Source: an uncultured bacterium (GTDB lineage Bacteria; Gemmatimonadota; Gemmatimonadetes; Palauibacterales; KS3-K002). Taken from it: 13,386 nt of DNA. A program made the position numbers and the translations under genes. Each line of letters opens with the position of its first letter. The first letter of the stretch is position 1. Under the pieces are notes generated by a model. The model did no database searches and had not been told where the DNA came from. It saw nothing but the letters and a program-made list of their open reading frames with translations. This document shows, in pieces, positions 1 through 7,466 of this stretch. The stretch covers positions 1 to 13,386 of the forward strand of contig CANPVY010000067.1 of the NCBI GenBank assembly GCA_947581845.1. Direction: 5' to 3'.

Positions 1-172
1 CCACTGGTAGCGCCCCCGGCAGCCCCAAACAGACCGGACACACATGGGTGTTGGGTGGCGCGCCGTATTCGACGCGACAGCCGCAGAACATCTTGCTCTG
101 CGTCCTGAGCTGGACGTGTATCTCGAGACCGATGACCGTCTCGTAGTCCCGTGGCGTGCTCAGGGCGCTCAT
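1..172 (-). CDS. gatB: Aspartyl/glutamyl-tRNA(Asn/Gln) amidotransferase subunit B, N-terminal fragment (runs off left edge)
   Basis: Only the first 57 residues are in the window. They open with an ATG at 170-172 that abuts the gatA stop (TAG at 173-175), so the two genes touch with no gap and are probably translationally coupled. The fragment has the family's opening pattern [13 protein letters not shown] at residues 10-22, then SKMFCGC and [13 protein letters not shown]. Cys30, Cys32, Cys45 and Cys48 form the C-x-C...C-x-x-C zinc site of the GatB cradle domain. GatB binds the mischarged tRNA and phosphorylates the Glu or Asp side chain. Ammonia for the amidation comes through a tunnel from GatA. 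The remaining roughly 420 residues lie outside the window. There is no strong Shine-Dalgarno sequence, which fits coupling to gatA translation. The identification is secure despite the short length. Confidence 0.95.
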   Translation of the reverse strand, partial: MSALSTPRDYETVIGLEIHVQLRTQSKMFCGCRVEYGAPPNTHVCPVCLGLPGALPV

Positions 173-1645
173 CTACGGTTCCCGGTCCAGGGGGTCGGCA
201 GCGATCGATCGCTCGAGCGTGGACGCCACCTGCAACAGCGTCGTCTCATCGAAATGTCGCGCCAATAACTGACCGCCCACGGGCAGGCCCTCGATCCGAC
301 CGATCGGTATCGAGATCGCCGGCAGGCGCGCCAGGTTCGCTGTCACAGTAAACACATCAGACAGATACATCTCAACCGGATCGTCAACGCGCTCGCCCAG
401 TCGAAATGCGACCGTAGGTGCCGTCGGTGTGAAGACCGCGTCGATGCCCTGAGCGAAAACGTTATCGAAGTCCCGAGCGATGAGTCGGCGCACCCGCTGA
501 CCGCGCCCATAGTACTCGTCATAGTAGCCCGCAGAAAGACTGTAAGTCCCCAGCATGATCCTCCGCTTGACCTCAGCGCCAAAACCGGCCCCCCGTGCCT
601 CGCGGTACACGGCCATCGTGCTCGACGCACTCGGGACTCGCAGGCCGTAGCGCACCCCGTCGTAGCGGGCCAGGTTGCTGGAAGCCTCGGCCATAGCCAC
701 CAGGTAGTAGGCAGGGATCGCATATTCAGTGTGTGGCAGCGAGATCTCGCGCACCTCCGCGCCCATGCCCGCCAGTCGCTCGACTGCCGACCGGCACAGG
801 CTGGCAATGCCGTCATCGAGGTCATCCGGGAAGTACTCGCGCGGGACACCGACGGCCAGCCCGTCGACGCCGGCATCTAGCCGTTCGCCGAAGTCAGGGA
901 CAGGGAGATCGGCCGACGTGGAGTCGAAGCGGTCGACTCCCGCGATAACGCTCAGCATGAGGGCCGCATCCTCGACGGTCCGAGTCAAGGGACCGATCTG
1001 ATCGAGGCTCGATGCAAAGGCCACCAGCCCGTAGCGGCTGACCCGTCCGTAGGTGGGCTTGAGGCCGACCACTCCGCAGAACGAAGCCGGCTGCCGTATC
1101 GAGCCGCCGGTGTCGGAACCGAGGGCTACGGGTACGAGCCCGGCCGCCACCGCCGCCGCCGATCCGCCGGAGCTACCGCCAGGCACCCGCATGCGGTCCC
1201 ACGGGTTGCGCGTCGGACCGAACCCGCTGTTCTCGGTCGACGAGCCCATCGAGAACTCGTCGAGGTTAGTCTTGCCGAGGATCAGGGCACCTGCGGCGCG
1301 GAGCTTGCGCGCTACGGCGGCCTCGTATGGCGACACGTAACCCTCAAGGATCCTCGACCCGCAGGTCGTTGGCAGTTCGCGCGTACAGATATTGTCCTTG
1401 ATCGCGACCGGGATACCCGCTAGCGAGCCGAGCTCCTCACCTGCGCCCAGTGCACGGTCCACGGCATCGACCTGTTCGGCCAGCCGCTCGCCGGCCACCG
1501 AGATGAACGCGTTCAGCGCCGGCTGTTCCGCCTCCGAGTCCGCGATCCCCTCGAGCGCGGCCTCCAGAAGATCCGCGGCGCGAACGCGCCCTGACCGCAG
1601 CCCGTCCCGAAGCTCACCTATCGTGCCTGCCGTGAGTCTACTCAT
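173..1645 (-). CDS. gatA: Aspartyl/glutamyl-tRNA(Asn/Gln) amidotransferase subunit A (amidase)
   Basis: The protein has 490 residues, the usual GatA length. It is the glutaminase subunit of GatCAB: it releases ammonia from glutamine for conversion of Glu-tRNA(Gln) or Asp-tRNA(Asn) to the amide forms in the cytoplasm. The amidase signature GGSSGGSAAAVAAG is at residues 156-169. The Ser-cisSer-Lys triad reads as Lys83 (in IPVAIKDNI), Ser158 and nucleophile Ser182 (in DTGGSIRQPA). Each sits 4 residues beyond the S. aureus positions as I recall them, so all catalytic groups are present. The start is the ATG at 1643-1645, 21 nt after the gatC stop and in the same frame. A GGAG directly abuts it and an AGGAG lies 18 nt upstream; neither is well spaced, so the start is likely but not certain. 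The gene abuts gatB. Confidence 0.97.
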   Translation of the reverse strand: MSRLTAGTIGELRDGLRSGRVRAADLLEAALEGIADSEAEQPALNAFISVAGERLAEQVDAVDRALGAGEELGSLAGIPVAIKDNICTRELPTTCGSRILEGYVSPYEAAVARKLRAAGALILGKTNLDEFSMGSSTENSGFGPTRNPWDRMRVPGGSSGGSAAAVAAGLVPVALGSDTGGSIRQPASFCGVVGLKPTYGRVSRYGLVAFASSLDQIGPLTRTVEDAALMLSVIAGVDRFDSTSADLPVPDFGERLDAGVDGLAVGVPREYFPDDLDDGIASLCRSAVERLAGMGAEVREISLPHTEYAIPAYYLVAMAEASSNLARYDGVRYGLRVPSASSTMAVYREARGAGFGAEVKRRIMLGTYSLSAGYYDEYYGRGQRVRRLIARDFDNVFAQGIDAVFTPTAPTVAFRLGERVDDPVEMYLSDVFTVTANLARLPAISIPIGRIEGLPVGGQLLARHFDETTLLQVASTLERSIAADPLDREP

Positions 1646-1666
1646 CTCCGCAGCGCTGATGAGCTC

Positions 1667-1981
1667 CTATTCCTCGGCGCCTTCGCCCTCGGCATCCATC
1701 GCCGGGAGCCGTGGGAGCACGAAGTAGCCCTCCCGCCAGGCCGGCGCCATCTGCTCCGGCGGCCGCTCCAGGCTATCGGATCCCACACGATCCTCACGCA
1801 TCGGTGCCTCCTGCTCAAGCGTGCCCGCTGGTGTTGCCTGCGTCAGGTCAAGGCCGCGGATCGCCTCGAAGTAGGCGAGGATCGCCTGGCAATCGGCGGT
1901 GAGCCTCACCAGCTCCGGCTCGCTCAGCCGCAGTCGCGCCAACTCGGCGATCCTCTCCAAGTCCTTGCGCTCGATCGTCAT
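1667..1981 (-). CDS. gatC: Aspartyl/glutamyl-tRNA(Asn/Gln) amidotransferase subunit C
   Basis: The protein has 104 residues, against about 95-100 for the family. GatC wraps around the GatA-GatB interface and stabilises the complex; it has no catalytic residues. The N-terminal helix pattern IAELARLRLSEPEL (residues 11-24) is typical. The extended C-terminal half holds APMREDRV (residues 59-66) and the terminal GYFVLPRLP (residues 85-93), the segment that reaches GatB. The last 10 or so residues are an acidic tail (AEGEGAEE) beyond the family core. The start is an ATG preceded by GGGGGAA, a plausible though tight ribosome-binding site. The gene lies 36 nt downstream of the helicase gene and 21 nt upstream of gatA, giving the order gatC-gatA-gatB. 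Confidence 0.95.
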   Translation of the reverse strand: MTIERKDLERIAELARLRLSEPELVRLTADCQAILAYFEAIRGLDLTQATPAGTLEQEAPMREDRVGSDSLERPPEQMAPAWREGYFVLPRLPAMDAEGEGAEE

Positions 1982-2017
1982 CTTCCCCCACGTGTGAGCG
2001 TTCGCACCGCGGCCACC

Positions 2018-4291
2018 CTACTCCACTTCAAGCTGGGCATACCTGACGATGACTTTCTTCGTCCCCACCGCGTCGAAATCGATCACCGCCTTCAAATCCC
2101 GACCGTGGCCGTCAAGCTCGGTGACAGTGCCGGGGCCGAAACGAGGATGACGGACACGGCAGCCCTCGGCCAGCTCGCCGAGTTGCGGGACGTCCTGTGT
2201 GTCCGTGTAGTCGTATCGCAATCCGCCGGGCTCGCGCCCACGCTCCCAGCGCACGGGCCACTCCTCCCAGTCCAGCGCACGTCGGCGGCTGGAGACCCTA
2301 TCGGCATAACGTTGCGTCTCGACGGTCTCCAGCAGTTCCTGCGGCAGCGGGTCCAGGAAGGTTGACGGGCTGGAGAACAGCCAGTCGCCGCCGCGGCGCC
2401 GTCTCTTGGCGTAGGTCAGGAAGAGCTTCCTCTGCGTCCGGGTAATGCCCACGTAAAAGAGGCGTCGCTCCTCCTCGAGCTCCTCCAAGCTGTCGTACGC
2501 ACGGGAGAGGGGGAAAAGCCCCTCCTCAAGCCCGGCAATCACGACCACTGGAAACTCGAGCCCTTTGGCGTTGTGGAGCGTCATCAGCGTGACGGCGTCG
2601 GCTTCTGCATCGAGGTTATCGACATCGGCGACGAGCGCAATCTTCTGCAAGAACAGATCGACCTCGGTGAGATGACCGAGCTCCTTGAGGTCCTCAGCCT
2701 CGAGTGCGGTGCTCGCATCAAACTCCGATGCAGCGGCCACCAGCTCCTCGACGTTCTGAGCCCGATCGATCCCCTCGTAGCCTTCCTCGCGCAGTTTCTC
2801 GAGCAAGCGCAGCTCGACGATCAACTCGCCGAGCAGCTCGTGCACGCGAACGTGATGAGTGAGCGCACGATATCGGTCGATCATCTGTGCGAAGCCTTCG
2901 AGCGCAGCGGCACCGGTTCTCGGCATCCCGGCGATCTCGCGAGCCGAGCGAGCCGCTTCCAGCGGGGCGAGCCCGGCCTCCCGGGCCGCCGTAAGCAGGA
3001 CCGTGAGCGTGGTGTCACCGATGCCGCGGCGCGGGTAGTTGACGATCCTCATGAACGACGCTGCATCCTTCGGATTGGAGATGAGCCTTAGGTAGGCGAT
3101 GACATCTCTGATCTCGCGCCGCTCGTAGAATCGGACGCCACCAATGATCCGATATGGCAAGTCTGCGTCGCGGAACGCATCTTCCAGGGCCCGGCTCTGG
3201 GCGTTGGTCCGGTAGAGGACAACGAAGCTGCGGTGAGTCTCTGCCGAGCCAGCGAGCTGGTTCATGATCTCGGCTGCGATCCACTCCGCCTCATCCATCT
3301 CGTCCGCAGCGCACACGAGTGTGATCGGCGGGCCAAAATCGTTCTCGGTGTAAAGGGTCTTGCCTTTTCGGTTCTTGTTCTCGGCGATGACCTTGTTCGC
3401 CGCGCTGAGCAGCAGCTGGGTTGAACGGTAGTTGCGCTCCAAGCGGATCGTGCGGGCACCGGCGAAGTCGCGCTCGAACTCCAGGATGTTCCGGATATCA
3501 GCACCCCGCCACCCGTAGATCGACTGGTCGTCGTCGCCGACGACACAGAGGTTGCGGTGCTCTCTGGCCAGCAGTTCGAGGGTTCGATACTGGGCGTGGT
3601 TGGTGTCCTGGTACTCGTCGACGAGGATGAATTGGAAGCGGTTGCGGTAGCGCTCCAGCACTTCGGCGTACAACTCGAACAGCTCCACGGGTTTCATCAG
3701 CAGGTCATCGAAATCGAACCCATTCCCCTCGAGCAGCCGCCTCTGATACGTCGGATAGACCTCTGCTACAACGCGCGTAAACGGGTCGAAGGCGATCTCG
3801 GCGTACTCCTGCGCGGAGACGAGCTGGTTCTTGGCGGCCGAGATCGCGCCACGCACGGCCTGCGGCTTCCAGCGTTTCGCGACACTGAGGTCATCCATGA
3901 CGCGCTTGATCTCGCGCACACTGTCGTCCTCATCGAGGATCGTGAAATCGGGGCCGAAGCCCAGACGGCTCCCGTGACGCCGCAGGATCCTGGCTCCGAT
4001 CGCATGGAAGGTCCCGATCCACATGCCGCCCGGCTCGGCGCCGAGGAGTTTGTGGATCCGGTTCCGCATCTCCTGCGCCGCCTTGTTTGTGAAGGTCACC
4101 GCCATGATGAAGTGGGGATCGACTCCGTGATACTCGATGAGACGCGCGATGCGGCAGGTCAAGACACGCGTCTTCCCAGAACCCGCACCGGCGAGCACGA
4201 GCAGGGGACCCGCGAAGTGTTCGACGGCCTCGCGCTGATCCGGGTTCAGCGCTTCGATGTAGCCTGCGGGCTTGAGCTCACCGGATGGCAC
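2018..4291 (-). CDS. pcrA: ATP-dependent 3'-5' DNA helicase, PcrA/UvrD family
   Basis: The protein has 757 residues, typical for PcrA/UvrD superfamily 1A helicases acting in nucleotide excision repair, rolling-circle replication and removal of RecA or stalled RNA polymerase. The motifs are in order: Q motif LNPDQREAV (15-23), Walker A AGAGSGKT (34-41), Ia AVTFTNKAAQEM (64-75), Ib GTFHAIGARIL (93-103), DEYQDT (225-230), III GDDDQSIYGWRGAD (252-265), IV RLERNYRS (283-290), V TLHNAKGLEFP (571-581) and VI RLFYVGITRTQRKL (610-623). The C-terminus (about 711-757, VRHPRFGPGTV and later strands) matches the Tudor-like domain through which PcrA/UvrD binds RNA polymerase. This favours PcrA/UvrD over Rep. 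The start is GTG, 3 nt after the stop of the histidine kinase gene, with only weak Shine-Dalgarno sequence, so coupled translation is likely. The motif set is complete, so the enzyme should be active. Confidence 0.95.
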   Translation of the reverse strand: MPSGELKPAGYIEALNPDQREAVEHFAGPLLVLAGAGSGKTRVLTCRIARLIEYHGVDPHFIMAVTFTNKAAQEMRNRIHKLLGAEPGGMWIGTFHAIGARILRRHGSRLGFGPDFTILDEDDSVREIKRVMDDLSVAKRWKPQAVRGAISAAKNQLVSAQEYAEIAFDPFTRVVAEVYPTYQRRLLEGNGFDFDDLLMKPVELFELYAEVLERYRNRFQFILVDEYQDTNHAQYRTLELLAREHRNLCVVGDDDQSIYGWRGADIRNILEFERDFAGARTIRLERNYRSTQLLLSAANKVIAENKNRKGKTLYTENDFGPPITLVCAADEMDEAEWIAAEIMNQLAGSAETHRSFVVLYRTNAQSRALEDAFRDADLPYRIIGGVRFYERREIRDVIAYLRLISNPKDAASFMRIVNYPRRGIGDTTLTVLLTAAREAGLAPLEAARSAREIAGMPRTGAAALEGFAQMIDRYRALTHHVRVHELLGELIVELRLLEKLREEGYEGIDRAQNVEELVAAASEFDASTALEAEDLKELGHLTEVDLFLQKIALVADVDNLDAEADAVTLMTLHNAKGLEFPVVVIAGLEEGLFPLSRAYDSLEELEEERRLFYVGITRTQRKLFLTYAKRRRRGGDWLFSSPSTFLDPLPQELLETVETQRYADRVSSRRRALDWEEWPVRWERGREPGGLRYDYTDTQDVPQLGELAEGCRVRHPRFGPGTVTELDGHGRDLKAVIDFDAVGTKKVIVRYAQLEVE

Positions 4292-4294
4292 GTT

Positions 4295-5488
4295 TCAAGC
4301 CATCCGCTCCGAGGGTATCACGGGCAGGGCTACGATGAACTCGGCACCCACCCGCGGTCGGCCGAGCTGAATCGAGCCCCCATGCGTGTCCTCGACGATA
4401 CGGCGCGCCAGTGTCAGGCCGACCCCCCAACCGCCCGCCTTCCGGGATACCCCAGGCTCGAAGATCTTCTTGCGCAATTCCGGCTGCACGCCTGGCCCGT
4501 CATCAAGGAAGCGTATCCTCACAGAGCGGCCCGGCTCCGCCAGCTCGGCGCTGATCTGAATCCGCCCACCACGACCCGCCAGTACATCCACAGCGTTCTT
4601 GATGACGTTCTCGAACGCCCACTCGAGCAGTACCGGGTTACCGGCAACAGCTGGCAACTCAGCTGCGATCTGCACGTCCAGTCCGATCGATCGCTCCATG
4701 CGCGGCAACCGCAGTGAGAAGTAGTCCGCAAGTCGCCTCAAGACATCACCCACATCCACCGTCTCCATACGCGGGCGGCGACCGATCAGCTCGAAGCGCT
4801 GCGCCACCTTGTTGAGACGTTCCACATCGACTTCGATCTCGCAAGCGACTTTCTCGTCGTCGGCGACATCGGAGCGCTCCCTGTATGGCATCCTCAGGAT
4901 CTCGACCCAGCCGGCCAACGAGCTGAGCGGTGTCGAGAGCTGGTGGGCGGACTCGCGGGCCATCGTCGCCCATACGCGCTCCTGCTCGGCGCGCACCGTG
5001 GAACGGAAGATCCAGACCGCGGCGAACACGATGACGATCAATGTCGCGGCCTGGATGAAGGGTACCCAGCGTAACCGCTCCACGACCGAGGGCGCCCCGA
5101 AGTGGATCTCACCGATCCCCTCCTCCGTTATGGGCGCGTTGCGCCGATCGAGCAACTCCGCGTAGGCAAGCACGCGCCGCCGGTCCTCGGGATCGTTGAG
5201 ATCGGCCGGAAACGGCAGATTCTCCGCCGCGTACGGCTGGCCGTCCGGGTCAACGAGCACCACGGGGATCCCCAGCTGCTTGACCTCGATCAGCATATCG
5301 AAGAGAACCGCGACGCTGGTCTCTTCAGCAGGATCGCTGAGGCTCTGGAACACCTGGGCGTAGATCCGGGAGAGCGCCGCCGCATCCGCGTTTGCAGCGC
5401 TCACCAACTGGTGCGTGTAGTACAGGTACCAGACGAGGACAGCCCCGAAAAGCAGAGAGAGGCCCGTGGCCCAAAAACGAGCTTTCAC
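4295..5488 (-). CDS. Membrane-bound sensor histidine kinase, orphan
   Basis: The protein has 397 residues: an N-terminal membrane segment (about 5-24), an extracytoplasmic sensor region (about 26-141), a second membrane segment (about 143-162), then directly the kinase core. The 20-residue linker is too short for a HAMP domain. The H-box is ARESAHQLSTPLSSLAGW (177-194) with His182. The N-box holds Asn294 and Asn298 (ENVIKNAVDVL), the G1 box is DDGPGV (329-334) and the G2 box GWGVGLTLARRI (353-364), so the ATP-binding domain looks complete. The residue after the phosphorylated His is Gln instead of the usual Glu/Asp; I recall this HQ-x-x-TPLSSL form from Bacteroidetes-like kinases. The start is a GTG overlapping the serS stop by 4 nt (GTGA), so translation is coupled. 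The gene ends 3 nt before pcrA. No response regulator is in the window and the ligand cannot be read from the sequence. Confidence 0.9.
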   Translation of the reverse strand: MKARFWATGLSLLFGAVLVWYLYYTHQLVSAANADAAALSRIYAQVFQSLSDPAEETSVAVLFDMLIEVKQLGIPVVLVDPDGQPYAAENLPFPADLNDPEDRRRVLAYAELLDRRNAPITEEGIGEIHFGAPSVVERLRWVPFIQAATLIVIVFAAVWIFRSTVRAEQERVWATMARESAHQLSTPLSSLAGWVEILRMPYRERSDVADDEKVACEIEVDVERLNKVAQRFELIGRRPRMETVDVGDVLRRLADYFSLRLPRMERSIGLDVQIAAELPAVAGNPVLLEWAFENVIKNAVDVLAGRGGRIQISAELAEPGRSVRIRFLDDGPGVQPELRKKIFEPGVSRKAGGWGVGLTLARRIVEDTHGGSIQLGRPRVGAEFIVALPVIPSERMA

Positions 5489-6765
5489 ACCGGCTCGATT
5501 CGCGTGCAGCCCATACAGGAGTGGAGCGCTTCAGGAAGCTCGACGCTGCCGTCCGCGCGTTGTCCATTCTCCAGCAGGGCGATCATGGTCCGCGGCAACG
5601 CGAGCCCGGATCCGTTCAGGGTATGTACGAACTCAGGCTTCGCACCGCGCTGACGCCGGAAGCGTATGCTGGCGCGCCGTGCCTGATAGTCGGTGCAGTT
5701 CGAGCACGACGAGACTTCCAGCCAGCGCTCGACACCCGGCGACCATACTTCGAGATCATAAGTCATTGCACTGGACTGTGCCATGTCACCGGCGGCGAGC
5801 AAGACTACTCGGTACGGGAGGTCGAGACGCTGCAGGATCTTCTCCGCCTGCGCGGTCAGCTCCTCGAGCGCGGCCTCCGAGTCTTCAGGCCTCTCGAGCC
5901 GCACCAACTCCACCTTGTCGAACTGGTGGATACGGATCAGCCCGCGCGTATCGCGACCAGCGGCGCCCGCCTCACGCCGAAAGCAGGCGGTGTACGACGC
6001 ATAGTGGCGGGGCAGGTCGTCTGGGCTGAAGACCTCACCGCCATGCAGATTCGTCAGAGGAACCTCGGCGGTAGGTATCAACCAGAGATCATCGCTCTCC
6101 ACGTGGTAGGCGTCGCTGGCCAGCTTCGGCAGCTGGCCCGTGCCCAACATCGTCTCGCTTCGCACCAGGTACGGCGGCATCACCTCCAGGTAGCCATGCT
6201 CCTGTAGGTGCACATCGAGCATGAAGTTGATCAGCGCGCGTGCCAACCGCGCACCCGCGCCGACGTAGACCGGGAAACCGGAACCTGCCACCTTCGCGCC
6301 GCGCTCCAGGTCGACGATCCCCAGCGTCGCCCCCAGCTCCCAATGCGGCTTTTGCCAGCCGGCCGGTTCGAGCGGCTCGCCCCACGACCGGACGTGCAGT
6401 TTGGCAGACTCATCTCCGGAGGGCACCGGGGGGAGAGGCGTGTTGGGGATCTCGAGCAGCAGTTGCTCGATTCGCGCCTCGCTGGCGGCCAGACGGGTAT
6501 CGAACGCAGCGATTCTGGCTGAGACATCCTTCATCTCCTGGATCAGCCCCGCTGCGTCGTCGCCCGCCTTCTTGCACTCAGCGATCTCCTTCGAGGCCTC
6601 GTTGCGACGGGCCTTGAGCTGCTCGACGCTCTGGATCAAGCGACGTCGTTCCGCGTCCAGGCTCAGCACCTCGGCGACGGATGGCGCCACCGTAGGATCG
6701 GCGCGCTTGGCCAGCTGTTCTCTGACGGCGTCGGTCTCGAATCGGATCCGCTTCAGATCGAGCAT
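5485..6765 (-). CDS. serS: Seryl-tRNA synthetase (class II)
   Basis: The protein has 426 residues, the usual bacterial SerRS length. It charges tRNA(Ser), and tRNA(Sec) where present, with serine. The opening MLDLKRIR is typical, and residues about 30-110 form the Ala/Glu/Arg-rich antiparallel coiled-coil arm that binds the long variable arm of tRNA(Ser). The class II core follows: motif 1 around YLEVMPPYLVRSETMLGTGQLPK, motif 2 with TACFRREAGAAGRDTRGL followed by RIHQFDKVEL, and motif 3 near the C-terminus with NGSGLALPRTMIALLENGQ, which includes the motif 3 arginine. The start is an ATG. The strong purine tract GGAGGGGG is 13-20 nt upstream and overlaps the region just past the lipoprotein stop. 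The gene follows the lipoprotein gene by 20 nt and overlaps the histidine kinase start by 4 nt, so SerRS and the kinase share a transcript and probably ribosomes. Confidence 0.97.
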   Translation of the reverse strand: MLDLKRIRFETDAVREQLAKRADPTVAPSVAEVLSLDAERRRLIQSVEQLKARRNEASKEIAECKKAGDDAAGLIQEMKDVSARIAAFDTRLAASEARIEQLLLEIPNTPLPPVPSGDESAKLHVRSWGEPLEPAGWQKPHWELGATLGIVDLERGAKVAGSGFPVYVGAGARLARALINFMLDVHLQEHGYLEVMPPYLVRSETMLGTGQLPKLASDAYHVESDDLWLIPTAEVPLTNLHGGEVFSPDDLPRHYASYTACFRREAGAAGRDTRGLIRIHQFDKVELVRLERPEDSEAALEELTAQAEKILQRLDLPYRVVLLAAGDMAQSSAMTYDLEVWSPGVERWLEVSSCSNCTDYQARRASIRFRRQRGAKPEFVHTLNGSGLALPRTMIALLENGQRADGSVELPEALHSCMGCTRIEPV

Positions 6766-6785
6766 GCCACCGGCCCCGCCCCCTC

Positions 6786-7373
6786 CTACTGCTCCTCTTC
6801 CGGCGTGACGTTCGTGTCGTCACAGTTCGGGTTCCAGAGGTAGCGGAAATGCACATACCTCGGATCCCCGCCAATCGAGTCGATTACAAGCTTCGCGTAG
6901 ATGCGGCACGGCAGAGCGAGACTGGGGTCGGGGCGGCTGCGGATACCGTACACGCGCCCCACCGTCAACGGCACGGGCTCCTCCGCCTCATAGGACTCGC
7001 GATCGCTTGGAAGCCGGCGCACCGCATCGAAGTCCAGATCGAGAGCGAGGATTCCAGTTGTCGGCTCGAGCGACTCGAAGAAGCCCCGCGGCAGCCAGAC
7101 CGGCTCGTCGTCCAGGACCGCGAATACCACATCCCAGCCGTCGGTTTGGTCCACGCGGGCCGTCTGGGGAACACCGCGGCCGCGGCCCGACACGACATTG
7201 AATCCACTGGGACGCTCGATGGGCCCCGCCACCAGGTCATACAACGTCGCCTCGAACGGCTCGCTCGGCCGCGGGTAGGTCAAATCGAGGTCACTGCCGC
7301 AGCCGGACAACACCGCCAGCGTCAGCAGCAACACTGCCCTGTCGTGACCCGAACGGAAGCGCGCATTCGCCAT
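6786..7373 (-). CDS. Putative lipoprotein of unknown function heading the serS operon
   Basis: From the ATG at 7371-7373 the protein has 195 residues. It begins with a lipoprotein signal: a basic N-terminus (Arg5, Arg7, Arg12), a hydrophobic stretch AVLLLTLAVL (13-22) and the lipobox LSGC with Cys25 as the predicted lipidated residue. The mature part (about 170 residues) is acidic and strand-rich, with TDGWDVVFAVLDDEPVWLPRG in the middle and VPLTVGRVYGIRSR later. Two further cysteines (Cys156 and Cys184) could form a disulfide outside the cytoplasm. An upstream in-frame TTG at 7413-7415 would add 14 residues, but those bases match a -35 element, so the ATG is preferred. The layout vaguely recalls small uncharacterised Gemmatimonadota-type lipoproteins; this is memory, not a search. 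I assign no function. The gene is first in the minus-strand operon, 20 nt ahead of serS. Confidence 0.8.
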   Translation of the reverse strand: MANARFRSGHDRAVLLLTLAVLSGCGSDLDLTYPRPSEPFEATLYDLVAGPIERPSGFNVVSGRGRGVPQTARVDQTDGWDVVFAVLDDEPVWLPRGFFESLEPTTGILALDLDFDAVRRLPSDRESYEAEEPVPLTVGRVYGIRSRPDPSLALPCRIYAKLVIDSIGGDPRYVHFRYLWNPNCDDTNVTPEEEQ

Positions 7374-7386
7374 GGTAGACGGCGCT

Positions 7387-7415
7387 ACCTTATCTGGCCC
7401 AGGCGCCACTGTCAA
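7387..7415 (-). promoter_or_regulatory. Predicted sigma-70-type promoter for the lipoprotein-serS-gat operon
   Basis: On the minus strand a perfect -35 hexamer TTGACA (7415-7410) is followed, after exactly 17 nt, by TAAGGT (7392-7387), which matches the -10 consensus at 3 of 6 positions, including the two key bases T1 and A2, plus T6. The predicted transcription start would be near 7380, only about 7 nt before the ATG at 7373, giving a nearly leaderless message. The AAGG in the -10 candidate could instead be a Shine-Dalgarno sequence, so the assignment is tentative. Confidence 0.5.
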
Positions 7416-7442
7416 GCTACGAAACCCCTGAGCATGCTTGAC
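7411..7442. repeat. Inverted repeat joining the two divergent -35 elements
   Basis: GTCAAGC (7411-7417) and GCTTGAC (7436-7442) are exact reverse complements separated by 18 nt. The arms coincide with the -35 regions of the two facing promoters, so part of the symmetry follows from having two similar -35 hexamers back to back. A second, outer pairing also exists: CAAGCTAC (7413-7420) with GTAGCTTG (7460-7467), 39 nt apart, the latter covering the plus-strand -10. This could be an operator for a dimeric regulator or a chance result of promoter symmetry. Confidence 0.45.
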
Positions 7443-7466
7443 TTTGTGGGTTCGGTCAGGTAGCTT
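7438..7466 (+). promoter_or_regulatory. Predicted sigma-70-type promoter for the roadblock-manC-glmU-like-WalJ operon
   Basis: The plus strand carries TTGACT (7438-7443, 5 of 6 to the -35 consensus), a 17-nt spacer and TAGCTT (7461-7466, 3 of 6 to the -10 consensus, keeping T1, A2 and T6). A start near 7473 would give a leader of about 33 nt before the ATG at 7506. The optimal spacer and the position in the only sizeable intergenic gap support it. No clear Shine-Dalgarno sequence precedes the ATG. Confidence 0.5.

Noticed and set aside
200..213. A 14-bp perfect palindrome AGCGATCGATCGCT inside gatA
   Set aside because: It lies within coding sequence for the variable GatA C-terminus. CGATCG-rich palindromes are common in high-GC genomes; a genome-wide count would be needed to make it notable.
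44..268. A short plus-strand open frame near the left edge
   Set aside because: The minus strand here clearly encodes the start of gatB and the end of gatA, including the GatB cysteines.
3557..4717. A 386-residue open frame on the plus strand opposite pcrA and the kinase gene
   Set aside because: It crosses the boundary of two well-supported minus-strand genes, has no recognisable motif and no ribosome-binding site, and has the composition of a shadow frame.
5392..6207. A 271-residue plus-strand open frame opposite serS
   Set aside because: It is antisense to intact seryl-tRNA synthetase motifs and has no domain features.
7374..7415. An N-terminal extension of the lipoprotein from the TTG at 7413-7415
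   Set aside because: The added 14 residues (MTVAPGPDKVAPST) are not signal-like and would place coding sequence over the best -35 hexamer. The ATG at 7373 gives a standard lipoprotein signal.
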